DNA of 64,000 nt from Dechloromonas sp. A34 (GTDB lineage Bacteria > Pseudomonadota > Gammaproteobacteria > Burkholderiales > Rhodocyclaceae). The stretch is taken from positions 4,216,001 through 4,280,000 of the forward strand of contig NZ_CP102486.1 in NCBI RefSeq assembly GCF_026261605.1. The letters are read 5' to 3'. Every line of letters begins with the position of its first letter. Positions within the stretch are counted from its first letter, which is position 1. Below, piece after piece: positions 46,273 to 55,327 of this stretch. The notes below the pieces were generated by a model that saw only the letters and a list, made by a program, of their open reading frames with translations, was not told the DNA's origin and did no database searches. Position numbers and translations under genes: made by a program.

Positions 46273-46720
46273 AGGCCTTGCCGGTGCTGCCGAAACCGCC
46301 TTCGCCGCGCGAACTGGCATCGAAGTCGTCGACGATATTGAAGCCCACCTGGAGTACCGGCACCACCACCAGTTGGGCGATGCGATCCAGCGGATTCAGG
46401 GTGAAGCTCTCGTGACCGCGGTTCCAGGCCGAAACCATGAGTTCGCCCTGATAGTCGGAATCGATCAGGCCAACCAGATTGCCGAGCACGATGCCATGCT
46501 TGTGACCCAGCCCCGAGCGCGGCAGGATGATCGCCGCCAGGCCCGGATCGGCCAGGTGAATCGCCATCCCCGTCGGAACCAGGATCGTCTGCCCGGGCGC
46601 AAGATGCAGCGGCGCCGCGATGCAGGCCCGCAGATCGAGACCGGCCGAACCCGGCGTGGCGTAATGCGGCGGGCTGTCGCGCAGGCGGTTGTCGAGAATC
46701 TTGACGTCGATACGATGCAT
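46271..46720 (-). CDS. dut: dUTP diphosphatase
   Basis: A 149-residue trimeric dUTPase hydrolysing dUTP to dUMP and diphosphate, keeping uracil out of DNA. Motif I is [10 protein letters not shown], motif [17 protein letters not shown], motif [18 protein letters not shown], and motif [11 protein letters not shown] at the C-terminus. Length and motif order are normal. It lies on the minus strand downstream of tRNA-Thr, with the tRNA terminator in between. Confidence 0.95.
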   Translation of the reverse strand: MHRIDVKILDNRLRDSPPHYATPGSAGLDLRACIAAPLHLAPGQTILVPTGMAIHLADPGLAAIILPRSGLGHKHGIVLGNLVGLIDSDYQGELMVSAWNRGHESFTLNPLDRIAQLVVVPVLQVGFNIVDDFDASSRGEGGFGSTGKA

Positions 46721-46745
46721 CGGGAACCTCCGGTCGGTACGAATG

Positions 46746-46772
46746 AAAAAGGCTTGCGCCGAAGCGCAAGCC
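46746..46772 (-). terminator. Terminator of tRNA-Thr
   Basis: On the minus strand GGCTTGCGC-TTCG-GCGCAAGCC, followed by TTTTTC. A 9-bp perfect stem with a UUCG loop lies just 11 bases past the tRNA 3' end. Confidence 0.85.
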
Positions 46773-46783
46773 TTTGAAATTAT

Positions 46784-46859
46784 TGGTGCCGGAGATAGGA
46801 GTCGAACCTACGACCTTCGCATTACGAATGCGCTGCTCTACCAACTGAGCTACACCGGC
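46784..46859 (-). tRNA. tRNA-Thr (anticodon CGT)
   Basis: The 76-nt minus-strand sequence folds as a normal cloverleaf. The acceptor stem is GCCGGTG with a pairing 3' end and the CCA encoded (46784-46786). The D arm contains AGCTCAGTTGGTAGAGC, the anticodon loop TTCGTAA has the anticodon CGT, and the T arm is AGGTTCGACTCCT. The middle is identical to the E. coli tRNA-Thr(CGU) core. It decodes ACG codons. Confidence 0.95.
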
Positions 46860-46974
46860 ACACGTCTGATCACAAGATGAGTTGCCCGAAAAACCCGGAC
46901 ATCCTGCCCCCTGCGTCAGCACAGCGTAGAATTATAGCTTTTTCGCCTTCGATCAGGCAACGCCAAACCAACAA

Positions 46975-48531
46975 ATGAATCTGCTCCGCGCGCTGGCCAC
47001 CGTCAGCGGGATGACCCTGCTCTCCCGCATCCTCGGTTTTGTCCGGGACTTTGTCATTGCCCGCGCCTTCGGCGCCGGCCTGGCCACCGACGCTTTTTTC
47101 GTCGCCTTCAAACTGCCCAACCTGCTGCGCCGGATGTTTGCCGAAGGCGCCTTTTCCCAGGCTTTCGTACCGATCCTCGGCGAATACAAGAACCGGCGCG
47201 GCGAGGAAGACACCCGGACGCTGGTCGACCATGTCGCCTGCCTGCTCTCGCTGGCACTGTTCGCCGTCACCGCCATCGGCATCGCCGCCGCCCCGCTGCT
47301 GGTCTGGATTTCCGCCCCCGGCTTCGCGGCCGATGCCGGCAAGTTCGAACTGACGGTGACGCTGACCCGCATCACCTTCCCCTATATTCTGTTCATGTCG
47401 CTGGTCGCGCTCTCCGGCGGCATTCTCAATACCTGGAGCCGTTTTGCGCTGCCCGCCTTCACGCCGGTGCTGCTCAATCTCGCCTTCATCGGCATGGCGC
47501 TGTTCGCCGCCCCCTATTTCGACCCGCCGGCCCTGGTTCTCGGCTGGGCGGTCTTTCTCGGCGGCCTGCTGCAACTGGCCATCCAGATTCCCGCCCTGAA
47601 AAAAATCTCCATGCTGCCCCGCCTCTCGCTGAACTGGCGAGCCGCCTGGGCCGACCCCGGCGTGCGCCGGGTGGTCACGCTGATGGGGCCGGCGCTGATC
47701 GGCGTCTCGGTGTCGCAGATCAGCCTGGTCATCAACACGATTTTCGCTTCCTTCCTGAAGACCGGCAGCGTCTCCTGGCTTTATTACGCCGACCGCCTGA
47801 TGGAATTCCCCTCCGGCCTGCTCGGTGCCGCGCTGGGTACCATTCTGCTTCCCTCGCTGTCGCGCTGCCACGCCAGCCAGAATTTTGCCGAATACTCAAA
47901 GCTGCTCGACTGGGGCCTGCGCCTGACCCTGCTGCTCGCCGCCCCGGCCGCCCTCGCCCTCGGCACCCTGGCCGTGCCCTTGATCGCGACTCTGTTCTTT
48001 CATGGCGCCTTTTCGGCCGACGACGTTTTCCGCACCCGCGAGGCGCTAGTCGCCTACACCGTCGGACTGACCGGCCTGATTCTGGTCAAGGTGCTAGCTC
48101 CCGGCTTCTATGCCCGGCAAAACGTCCGGACGCCGGTCCGCATCGCCTTGATCTCGCTGGCTGCGACGCAGGCGATGAATGTCGCTTTCGTTTTCTGGCT
48201 CGACCTCGGCCACGCCGGGCTGGCCCTGTCGATCGGCCTCGCCGCCTGCCTCAATGCCGGCATGCTCTATCGCGGCCTGCGCCGCGATTCCATCTTCACG
48301 CCGCAACCGGGTTGGGGCGTATTCGTCCTGAAACTGCTAGCGGCCATGCTGATCATGGGTGCAACCCTGTGGTTTGCGATGGGCCCGGAAGCGGGCTGGT
48401 TGCAAAGCGGCACGCTCGGCCGGACAATTCATCTCTCATGGCTGGTTCCGCTTGGCGCGACGGCCTATTTCGCTACACTATGGATTCTCGGCTTCCGCCT
48501 GCGCGACTTCAAACGCCGGGCGGCCGAATGA
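46975..48531 (+). CDS. murJ: Lipid II flippase MurJ
   Basis: A 518-residue MOP-superfamily flippase with 14 predicted helices, exporting lipid II for peptidoglycan synthesis. It starts [20 protein letters not shown] and has [29 protein letters not shown] and [14 protein letters not shown]. The helix 7 region has [28 protein letters not shown]. All are hallmark segments of MviN/MurJ. The ATG at 46975 is the first in frame after the promoter region divergent from tRNA-Thr. It is followed by an unrelated PEBP gene 17 bases downstream, so they may share a transcript. Confidence 0.95.
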   Translation: MNLLRALATVSGMTLLSRILGFVRDFVIARAFGAGLATDAFFVAFKLPNLLRRMFAEGAFSQAFVPILGEYKNRRGEEDTRTLVDHVACLLSLALFAVTAIGIAAAPLLVWISAPGFAADAGKFELTVTLTRITFPYILFMSLVALSGGILNTWSRFALPAFTPVLLNLAFIGMALFAAPYFDPPALVLGWAVFLGGLLQLAIQIPALKKISMLPRLSLNWRAAWADPGVRRVVTLMGPALIGVSVSQISLVINTIFASFLKTGSVSWLYYADRLMEFPSGLLGAALGTILLPSLSRCHASQNFAEYSKLLDWGLRLTLLLAAPAALALGTLAVPLIATLFFHGAFSADDVFRTREALVAYTVGLTGLILVKVLAPGFYARQNVRTPVRIALISLAATQAMNVAFVFWLDLGHAGLALSIGLAACLNAGMLYRGLRRDSIFTPQPGWGVFVLKLLAAMLIMGATLWFAMGPEAGWLQSGTLGRTIHLSWLVPLGATAYFATLWILGFRLRDFKRRAAE

Positions 48532-48548
48532 CAACAGGAGGTGCAGCG

Positions 48549-49175
48549 ATGAAACTGACCAGCACGAGCTTCAGCGACGGACAAAAAATCCCCGGCGATT
48601 TTGCCTTTTGCCTTCCCGATCCGGTGCATCACGTCTGCCTCGGCAAGAATCTGAATCCACAACTAGCCTGGAGCAATGTGCCGGCCGGCACCCGCTCCTT
48701 CGTACTGATCTGCCACGACCCCGACGTGCCCAGCCAGGGCGACGACGTGAACCAGGAGGGGCGCAGCGTGCCCGCCGCCCTGCCCCGCGTCGATTTTTTC
48801 CACTGGGTGCTGATCGACCTGCCGGCCACGCTCGCCGAGATTGGCGAAGGCGAATTCAGCCATGTCGTCACGCCGCGCGGCAAGCCCGGCCCGCAGGCGG
48901 CACATGGCAGCCGTCAGGGCATCAACAATTACACCGACTGGTTTGCCGGCGACCACGACATGCAGGGGGACTACCACGGCTATGATGGCCCCTGCCCGCC
49001 GTGGAACGATGAAATTGTCCATCGCTACGTTTTCACCCTCTATGCGCTGGATACCGAGCGCCTGCCGGTGGAAGGGCGCTTTGGCGGCCCCGAGGTGCGC
49101 GCCGCGATGCACGGGCACATCCTGGCCGAAGCCAGCCTGCAGGGAAGCTTTACGCTGAACCCGGCGCTCGGCTGA
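48549..49175 (+). CDS. YbhB/YbcL (PEBP) family protein
   Basis: A 208-residue phosphatidylethanolamine-binding-protein homologue of the bacterial YbhB/YbcL group, related to Raf kinase inhibitor protein. The ligand-site motifs are SFVLICHDPDVP, FFHWVLIDLPATL and YDGPCPPWNDEIVHRYVFTLYALD. Bacterial members lack a known enzymatic role and may bind small anionic ligands. No signal peptide is visible. ATG 48549 follows AGGAGG. The gene is convergent with the LapE-like gene, sharing the bidirectional terminator at 49196. Confidence 0.9.
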   Translation: MKLTSTSFSDGQKIPGDFAFCLPDPVHHVCLGKNLNPQLAWSNVPAGTRSFVLICHDPDVPSQGDDVNQEGRSVPAALPRVDFFHWVLIDLPATLAEIGEGEFSHVVTPRGKPGPQAAHGSRQGINNYTDWFAGDHDMQGDYHGYDGPCPPWNDEIVHRYVFTLYALDTERLPVEGRFGGPEVRAAMHGHILAEASLQGSFTLNPALG

Positions 49176-49195
49176 ACCCAGCCGCCAGCAAACAA

Positions 49196-49233
49196 AAAGG
49201 CCATGAGCTTTGCCGCATGGCCTTTTGTCTTTT
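49196..49233. terminator. Bidirectional terminator between PEBP and LapE-like genes
   Basis: AAAGGCCATG / CATGGCCTTT form a 10-bp perfect stem with a 10-base loop (49206-49215), with AAAAA before and TTTTGTCTTTT after. It serves both convergent genes. Confidence 0.85.
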
Positions 49234-49252
49234 CGCTTAGGCAGGTAGCGCG

Positions 49253-51106
49253 CTACTTGCTGCCCTTGCAACCGCCGGTGGTATTGCCGGCACAGGGCGT
49301 CGAGCTTTCGCGGTTGATCCACCACTTGCCATCGACCTTGATCATTTCCAGCGTCTTGCGCGTCGTGTCGTTGTAGACCCGCGAATGGTAGACCTGCGTG
49401 AATTCGACCCGCGCCCGGTCGCTGCCTTCCATCTTGACCTGAATGTCCTGCAGTTCGACCTCGATCGGCTCGCGACCGGTCAGGCGGCTGCGCCGCAGTT
49501 GCGCCCAGTCCTCCCGGCTCAGTCCGCCATCCGGCGTGAAGGTCGGGGCGTAGAAGGCGGTGTAGTCGGCGTACTGCCGGGCCGACCAGGCGGCGGCCCA
49601 GGACTTGACCTGGGCGATCAACTCGTTTTCCGGTCCGGGCGCGGCCGGCGCCGGCATGGCGGGCACCAGCGTCGGCTTGGTCTCGAGCATGGCCATGGCG
49701 CGGGCATCGAGAGCGCTGCGGTCGGAAGCAACGACCGCGACGGCATCGGCCGGGCAGAGTTCTCCGGCATCGACCTGGGCAAGTTCCTGCGGTTCGGGAT
49801 CGCGGCTGTCCAGCTTTTGCAGGCCGAGGGTTTCGAGCAGGGTGCCCATGCCGGCGTAGGTGCGCAGATAGCCGAGGCTGAGATCGGTCTCGGCATTGAC
49901 CGCATTGCGCCGGGCGCTGAGCAGTTCATTTTCGGTGTCGAGCAGATCAAGCAAGGTGCGCTGGCCGACATTGAATTGATCGCGGTAAGCGAGCATGGTC
50001 TTCTCAAGCATGCCGACCTGGGTCGCCAGGTAGCGTGACTGCTCTTTCAGGCGCTGGACGTCGTTGTAGGCGATGAGCAGGGTCTGCCGGGTATCGCGGC
50101 AGGCTTTCTCGCGCAGGTCGAGGGCAAGGTGCTTGCGCTCCATGTACTGCTTTTCGCGGGCACGGTCGGAACCGCCATTGAAGATATTGAAACTGACGAC
50201 CAGTTCGGCGACGTTGTACTTGCGTTCGCCGTCTACACCGAGGTAGTTGTCGGTATTGTCGGTACGGGCCCGGAAATCGAGCTTCGGCGAATAGGCGGCA
50301 CGGCGAGCATTCAGGTCGTACTGCGCGGACTCGATGTTCTCGATAGCGGCGAGCAGCGCCGGGTTCTTCTGGTGCAGCGTATCGAGCGCAGCCTTCGGAC
50401 TGGCCGGCAGCGTACCGTCGAACCGATCGGGCGCGGCGACCGTCGGCGGCGGCGGGCTGCCGACCAGGCGCTGATAGCGGGCCGAAACATCGTGCAGGTT
50501 GGCGGTTTCGGTGGTCAGGTTGATTTCGGCCAGGGCCAGGCGGCTGCCCGCCTGTTCGAGGTCGACGCGACGGCCGACGCCGGACTGGGTACGGCGCAGG
50601 ACCTGCTCGTGGGTGGCCTTGTGCTGGACGTAGTTGTCTTCGGCCAGCTTGACCAGCTTGCGGTAACGCAAGACATCGAGGTAGGCACGGCCGGCCTCAA
50701 GAGCGACGTTCTCGGAGGCGTCGAGCAGTTCGTAATAGCGGACCAGCCGAGCCTTGTCCAGCTTGCGGACTTCGTTGCGGGTGGCGAAGCCGTCGAAGAT
50801 CATCTGGTTGAGGCTGACCAGGTAACCGGTCCGCGTGAAATCGTTGCGCCGCTCGTCCGGCGGCTGCTTGAGGCTTTCGCGGCCGCTGCCGGCGCTCAGG
50901 TCGACGCGCGGCAGGTAGCCCCCCCGGGCGACCCCGATCTCTTCTTCGGCGGCCCGGTAGTTGTGCCATTTCGAGGTTACCTCCGGACTATGCAGCACGG
51001 CTTGTTGCGCCACTTCCTTGAGCGTCCCTGGCAACACATTGGCAGCCTGGGCGATGACCGGAAAAAGGGCGACAATCAGAAGCGAGAGCGTTTTTCTGCA
51101 GTGCAT
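49253..51106 (-). CDS. TolC-family outer-membrane channel (LapE-like) with C-terminal NTF2-like domain
   Basis: A 617-residue protein. A signal peptide (MHCRKTLSLLIVALFPVIAQ) precedes a TolC/OEP body (about 25-440) with the paired coiled-coil repeats (RYYELLDASENVALEAGRAY, DQFNVGQRTLLDLLDTENELL). This body is the outer-membrane exit of a type I secretion system. A linker with many Ala/Pro follows, and then a C-terminal domain (about 490-600; VKSWAAAWSARQYADYTAFYAPTF and DGKWWINRESSTPC) resembling SnoaL/NTF2-like folds, unusual for TolC. ATG 51106 follows the divergent lapG promoter. Adjacency to LapG and LapD suggests it exports the large adhesin LapA. The adhesin, LapB and LapC are not in the window. 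Confidence 0.88.
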   Translation of the reverse strand: MHCRKTLSLLIVALFPVIAQAANVLPGTLKEVAQQAVLHSPEVTSKWHNYRAAEEEIGVARGGYLPRVDLSAGSGRESLKQPPDERRNDFTRTGYLVSLNQMIFDGFATRNEVRKLDKARLVRYYELLDASENVALEAGRAYLDVLRYRKLVKLAEDNYVQHKATHEQVLRRTQSGVGRRVDLEQAGSRLALAEINLTTETANLHDVSARYQRLVGSPPPPTVAAPDRFDGTLPASPKAALDTLHQKNPALLAAIENIESAQYDLNARRAAYSPKLDFRARTDNTDNYLGVDGERKYNVAELVVSFNIFNGGSDRAREKQYMERKHLALDLREKACRDTRQTLLIAYNDVQRLKEQSRYLATQVGMLEKTMLAYRDQFNVGQRTLLDLLDTENELLSARRNAVNAETDLSLGYLRTYAGMGTLLETLGLQKLDSRDPEPQELAQVDAGELCPADAVAVVASDRSALDARAMAMLETKPTLVPAMPAPAAPGPENELIAQVKSWAAAWSARQYADYTAFYAPTFTPDGGLSREDWAQLRRSRLTGREPIEVELQDIQVKMEGSDRARVEFTQVYHSRVYNDTTRKTLEMIKVDGKWWINRESSTPCAGNTTGGCKGSK

Positions 51107-51229
51107 GGGCGATAATCCGGTAAAAACCGGGCGGATTGTAGCGACATACCAGGCGCAAAAATGTGTGATATTTCGCATTTACCATCGAATTACTGACAAA
51201 ACGTCGCCCATATCTTGCATAAAGCCCGA

Positions 51230-51889
51230 GTGCCGCTCCGTATTTTTGCCGTCGTTGCTCTGCTGGCAGCGTTCGGCCTGCTTGGCCTGCCGGCAGCGTT
51301 CGGCCTGGACTTTGAACGTTTGCAACATGCGCTGGCCAGCCGTTTCGGGACGGAACGGCTCGCCCTGCTGAATGACTGGCAGCAAATGCTGGTGGCGGGC
51401 AAAAGTGCCGGCGAAAGTGACAAACTCCGCCGCGTGAACGATTTCTTCAATCGGCGCCTGGCTTTCGACGACGACAGCAGCATCTGGGGACAATCCGACT
51501 ACTGGGCGACCCCACTCGAAATGATCGGCCAAGGCCGCGGCGACTGCGAGGATTTCTCGATCGCCAAGTACTACTCCCTGGTCCAGCTTGGCGTCCCGAT
51601 CAGCAAACTGCGCCTGGTCTACGTCAAGGCCCTGCAGAACGGCCCGGCCGGGCCGTTGCAGCAGGCGCACATGGTTCTCGCCTATTACGCGACCCCGAAT
51701 GCGGACCCGCTGGTCCTCGACAACCTGAACACCGAGATTCGCCCGGCTTCGCGGCGGACGGATCTTTCACCGATTTTCAGTTTCAACAGTGCGGGGCTTT
51801 GGCTAGGCACCGGCAACCAGTCCAGCAAGAGCAATCTATCGCGCTGGCAGGACCTGCTGGCACGTGCGCGCGCCGAAGGCTTCGAGTGA
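51230..51889 (+). CDS. lapG: LapG-type periplasmic cysteine protease (BTLCP)
   Basis: A 219-residue transglutaminase-like cysteine proteinase. An N-terminal signal (PLRIFAVVALLAAFGLLG) is followed by the catalytic triad Cys106 in GRGDCEDFSIAKYYSL, His147 in QQAHMVLAYY and Asp164 in PLVLDNLN. LapG cuts the adhesin LapA and releases biofilm cells; LapD controls it when c-di-GMP is high. GTG 51230 is the best start before the signal peptide; a TTG at 51215 is also in frame. It is directly followed by lapD (11-base gap). Confidence 0.9.
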   Translation: MPLRIFAVVALLAAFGLLGLPAAFGLDFERLQHALASRFGTERLALLNDWQQMLVAGKSAGESDKLRRVNDFFNRRLAFDDDSSIWGQSDYWATPLEMIGQGRGDCEDFSIAKYYSLVQLGVPISKLRLVYVKALQNGPAGPLQQAHMVLAYYATPNADPLVLDNLNTEIRPASRRTDLSPIFSFNSAGLWLGTGNQSSKSNLSRWQDLLARARAEGFE

Positions 51890-51900
51890 GGTAATCGCCC

Positions 51901-53814
51901 ATGTCCCTATTCCGACAACTCTGGCTCGCGGTGATTGCGAGCACGCTCATCGCCTTTGCCGGCAGTTTCGTGGCCAGCATGCTGACCGCCCGCCAGTACC
52001 TGGAGGCGCAACTGGCCATCAAGAACAACGACAACGCCTCGTCGCTGGCGCTCTCCCTGTCGCAACAGGAGAAGGATCCCGTCACCATCGAGCTCCAGGT
52101 CGCCGCGGTCTATGACAGCGGCCAGTACGCCGTCGTTCGCCTGATCGACCCGGAAGGCAGGGTGATGATCGACAAGACCAGCCCCGCTCTCGCCGACGAC
52201 GTACCGGCCTGGTTCCTCCACCTCTTTCCGATCGCCTCGCAACCCGGACGGGCGCAGGTGTCCAGCGGCTGGAACCAGTTCGCCACGGTCGAACTGGTCA
52301 GCCACAGCCAGTTCGCCCATCGCGAACTGTGGAACGGTGCGCTCAAGTTGCTGCTCTGGTTCATCGTCGGCGGCGGCGTGATGGGGCTGCTCGGCATGCA
52401 ACTGCTTGGCCGCATCAAACGCCCGCTCGATGCCGTGGTCGGCCAGGCGCAGGCGATCAGCGAGCGGCGCTTCGTCAGCATCGCCGAGCCCGCGACCCCG
52501 GAACTGAAAAGCGTGGCCAGCGCGATGAATGCGATGGTCGACCGCCTGAAGACGATGTTCGCCGAAGAGGCCGCGCGCCTGGAAAAGGTCCGCCGCGAAG
52601 CCACCCTCGACCCGCTGACCGGCCTCGCCAACCGCGCCTTTTTCCTCAACCAACTCGATGCCGCGTTGAGCGACGACGATGCCGCCCCGACCGGCAGCCT
52701 GTTGATGCTGCGCCTGGCCGATCTGGCCGGAGTCAATCGCCGCGCCGGCCGCGAAACCGCTGACGAACTGCTGCGCCGGCTCGGGGCCACTCTCCAGGAA
52801 CTGGCTGGCAGCCGGCCGGGGGCAGCAGCCGCCCGCCTCAACGGCGCTGATTTCGCCCTCTTGCTGCCGGGCAACCAGGATCCCGCCCCGGCGGCAGACA
52901 CGCTGCTCAACACGCTGCGCGACCTGGTCTCGGCGGGCATGATCGACGGCGAGCGCATCGGCCACGTGGCGAGCGGCGTTTACCTGCATGGTCAGAGCAT
53001 CGGCAGCCTGCTATCGCGCCTCGACGCCGCGCTGGCCACCGCCGAAACCCAAAGCGGTCTGGCCTGGTGCCGTGCCGAGAGCAACAACGAGCAGCGCGCC
53101 ATCACCAATGCCGACTGGAAGAAACTGCTCGACGGCGCCATCGAAACCCAGCGCCTGCGCCTGATCGAATTCCCGGTCGCCGGCAGCGGCGGCCAGCTGC
53201 TCCACCTCGAATGCCCGCTCCGGCTGCAGGCCAGCGAAGGCGGCGAATGGCTGGCGGCCGGCAGTTTCATGCCGATGGCTTCGCGCCTGGCAATGACTAC
53301 CGAGCTCGACCTGGCCGCGGTTCGCCTCGCCCTCGAGCGGATTGCCGCGGGCGCGGCGGCCGTTGCGGTCAATCTGTCCGGCGAATCGATTGTCGACGCC
53401 AGCTTCCGGCAGCGCCTGCAAGCCCAGATCGCCGCCCGCAAGGAGCTTGCCCACCGCCTCTGGCTCGAGGTTTCCGAAATGGGAGCCTTCCAGCACTTCG
53501 CCGAATTCCAGTCCTTTTGCAACGACCTGCGGCCGCTCGGCTGCCGCCTGGGTATCGAGCATTTTGGCCGGCAGTTCAGCGAGATAGGCCGTCTGAACGC
53601 TATCGGCCTCGACTATCTCAAGGTGGACGGCAGCTTCGTCCGCGCCATCGACACCCAGCCGGGCAACCAGGCTTTCCTCAAAGGATTGTGCAGCATCGCG
53701 CATAATATCGGCCTCACCGTCATCGCCGAAGGCGTGCAGACGGCCGAGGAACTCGCCACGCTGCCCGCCCTGGGCTTCGACGGCGCGACCGGTCCGGCAG
53801 TACCCAGGAATTAA
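51901..53814 (+). CDS. lapD: LapD-type c-di-GMP receptor (degenerate GGDEF-EAL)
   Basis: A 637-residue inner-membrane receptor. TM1 (about 8-28) is followed by the LapD/MoxY periplasmic domain (about 30-150, with SSGWNQFATVELVSHSQFAH), TM2 (about 152-172) and a HAMP helix. Next is a GGDEF domain whose active site is degenerate (RLNGADF near 312-318), and an EAL domain with the usual EAL replaced (ETQRLRLIEFPV). It ends in LGFDGATGPAV. It therefore binds but does not make or degrade c-di-GMP, the known behaviour of LapD, and sequesters LapG at high c-di-GMP. The gene lies directly after lapG. Confidence 0.92.
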   Translation: MSLFRQLWLAVIASTLIAFAGSFVASMLTARQYLEAQLAIKNNDNASSLALSLSQQEKDPVTIELQVAAVYDSGQYAVVRLIDPEGRVMIDKTSPALADDVPAWFLHLFPIASQPGRAQVSSGWNQFATVELVSHSQFAHRELWNGALKLLLWFIVGGGVMGLLGMQLLGRIKRPLDAVVGQAQAISERRFVSIAEPATPELKSVASAMNAMVDRLKTMFAEEAARLEKVRREATLDPLTGLANRAFFLNQLDAALSDDDAAPTGSLLMLRLADLAGVNRRAGRETADELLRRLGATLQELAGSRPGAAAARLNGADFALLLPGNQDPAPAADTLLNTLRDLVSAGMIDGERIGHVASGVYLHGQSIGSLLSRLDAALATAETQSGLAWCRAESNNEQRAITNADWKKLLDGAIETQRLRLIEFPVAGSGGQLLHLECPLRLQASEGGEWLAAGSFMPMASRLAMTTELDLAAVRLALERIAAGAAAVAVNLSGESIVDASFRQRLQAQIAARKELAHRLWLEVSEMGAFQHFAEFQSFCNDLRPLGCRLGIEHFGRQFSEIGRLNAIGLDYLKVDGSFVRAIDTQPGNQAFLKGLCSIAHNIGLTVIAEGVQTAEELATLPALGFDGATGPAVPRN

Positions 53815-53820
53815 GCCAAG

Positions 53821-55290
53821 ATGAGCATCGAAATCGAGCTAAAGCTGCAACTCAATCCGAAGACCGCCAAGAAGCTGGCGGCTCACCCCCTGCTCGCCGC
53901 GATCCAGCCGCAAAAGCAGCACCTGCTGAACACCTATTACGACACGCCCAAGCTCGACCTGCACGCCCGACGCATCGCCGTCCGCTTCCGCGAAAAAGGC
54001 TGGCAATGGCTGCTCACCGTCAAATCCGCTGAACCAGCCTGTGGCGGCCTGGCCATGCGCAGCGAGTGGGAAACGCCGGCGACACCCGGCACCTTCGATT
54101 TCAGCCATGTCGATAACACCGACTTGCGCCACTTTCTGGAAGACGCCACCGAGCGGCTCGAACCAATTTTCACCACCGATTTCCGGCGGCAGATCTGGGA
54201 GGTCCCCTACGGCGAGTCGCTGATCGAACTGGCCGTCGATCGCGGCACCATCGCGAGCCGGGGCAAACGCACGCCGATCTGCGAAATCGAACTCGAACTC
54301 CTCTCCGGCACGGTCGAGGACATATTCGGACTGACCCGCCAACTGCAGGAACAGCTCAAACTCGACCCCGCCATCGCCAGCAAGGCCGAACGCGGCTACC
54401 AGCTGTTCACCGGCGAGCCGATGCGCCCGTTCAAGGCCAAGGCGGCCACCATCGACGCGCAGATGACGCCGCTCGAAGCCTTCCGCAGCATTGCGCTGGG
54501 CTGCCTCGAACACTTCCAGCGCAACGAAAAAGGCCTGCTCACCGGCGACGACCCGGAATTCGTCCATCAGGCCCGGGTCGCGCTGCGCCGCCTGCGCTCC
54601 GCGATCAAGCTGTTCGCCCCGGTTCTGCCCCCGGAGTTCGTCAATGCCTACGGCCAGACCTGGCAAACCCTGGCCAGCGCCCTCGGCGACGCCCGCAACT
54701 GGGATGTCTTCCTGACTGAAACCCTGCCACCGATCCAAGCCGCCTTCCCCAACAACCGCGACCTCAAGCGCCTGCGCAACGAAGCCCGCCGCCGCGCCAA
54801 AGGTGCAAGACAAGCCATCACCCGTCTGCTCGCCGTCAGCGAATACCCCCGACTGCTGATCGAATTCACCTCGGCGATCTATGCCCTGGGCGACACGCTA
54901 CCGCTGCCGCTGGCCGAATTTGTCGAAGACCGGATCACCACCCACGCCAAAAGTGCCCGCAAACTGGCGGCGAAACATGCGACCCTCACGCCGCAGGAAC
55001 GCCATCGCATGCGCATCTGCTTCAAGAAGCTGCGCTACACGCTGGAGTTTTTCGAACCCCTGCTCGCCGCCAAACGCCTCAAGCCCTACCTCGCCGCGCT
55101 CGGCCAGCTCCAGGACGAACTCGGCCTGATCAACGATCACATCACGGCCGAAGCGCTGATCAGCGAAGTGCTCGGCAAAAAAACGCCAGGCCCGATCCAT
55201 GGCTGGGTTGCGGGACGGCACGGGCTGTTGATCAGTGAGTTGCCAGAGGCGCTGGAAACTTGGTTGGCACAGCGACCACCCAGTTGCTGA
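53821..55290 (+). CDS. CYTH-CHAD domain protein (inorganic triphosphatase-like)
   Basis: A 489-residue protein. The CYTH domain (about 1-200) begins with the metal- and phosphate-binding signature EIELKLQL and contains IAVRFREKGWQWLLTVK, with an EIELELLSG segment near 160. The CHAD domain (about 215-480) has conserved His in FVHQARVALRRLRSAI and RMRICFKKLRYTLEFFEPLL. Proteins with this layout (YgiF-like) hydrolyse inorganic triphosphate, and CHAD binds polyphosphate granules. It starts six bases after lapD ends and may share its transcript; a functional link is not evident. Confidence 0.93.
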   Translation: MSIEIELKLQLNPKTAKKLAAHPLLAAIQPQKQHLLNTYYDTPKLDLHARRIAVRFREKGWQWLLTVKSAEPACGGLAMRSEWETPATPGTFDFSHVDNTDLRHFLEDATERLEPIFTTDFRRQIWEVPYGESLIELAVDRGTIASRGKRTPICEIELELLSGTVEDIFGLTRQLQEQLKLDPAIASKAERGYQLFTGEPMRPFKAKAATIDAQMTPLEAFRSIALGCLEHFQRNEKGLLTGDDPEFVHQARVALRRLRSAIKLFAPVLPPEFVNAYGQTWQTLASALGDARNWDVFLTETLPPIQAAFPNNRDLKRLRNEARRRAKGARQAITRLLAVSEYPRLLIEFTSAIYALGDTLPLPLAEFVEDRITTHAKSARKLAAKHATLTPQERHRMRICFKKLRYTLEFFEPLLAAKRLKPYLAALGQLQDELGLINDHITAEALISEVLGKKTPGPIHGWVAGRHGLLISELPEALETWLAQRPPSC

Positions 55291-55327
55291 TCAGCGCGAT
55301 GAATTTTTCGGCTTTTCTATCCTCCTG

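Noticed and set aside
46218..46922. Minus-strand open frame running through tRNA-Thr and dut
   Set aside because: Its middle ([19 protein letters not shown]) is the translated tRNA, a known annotation artefact.
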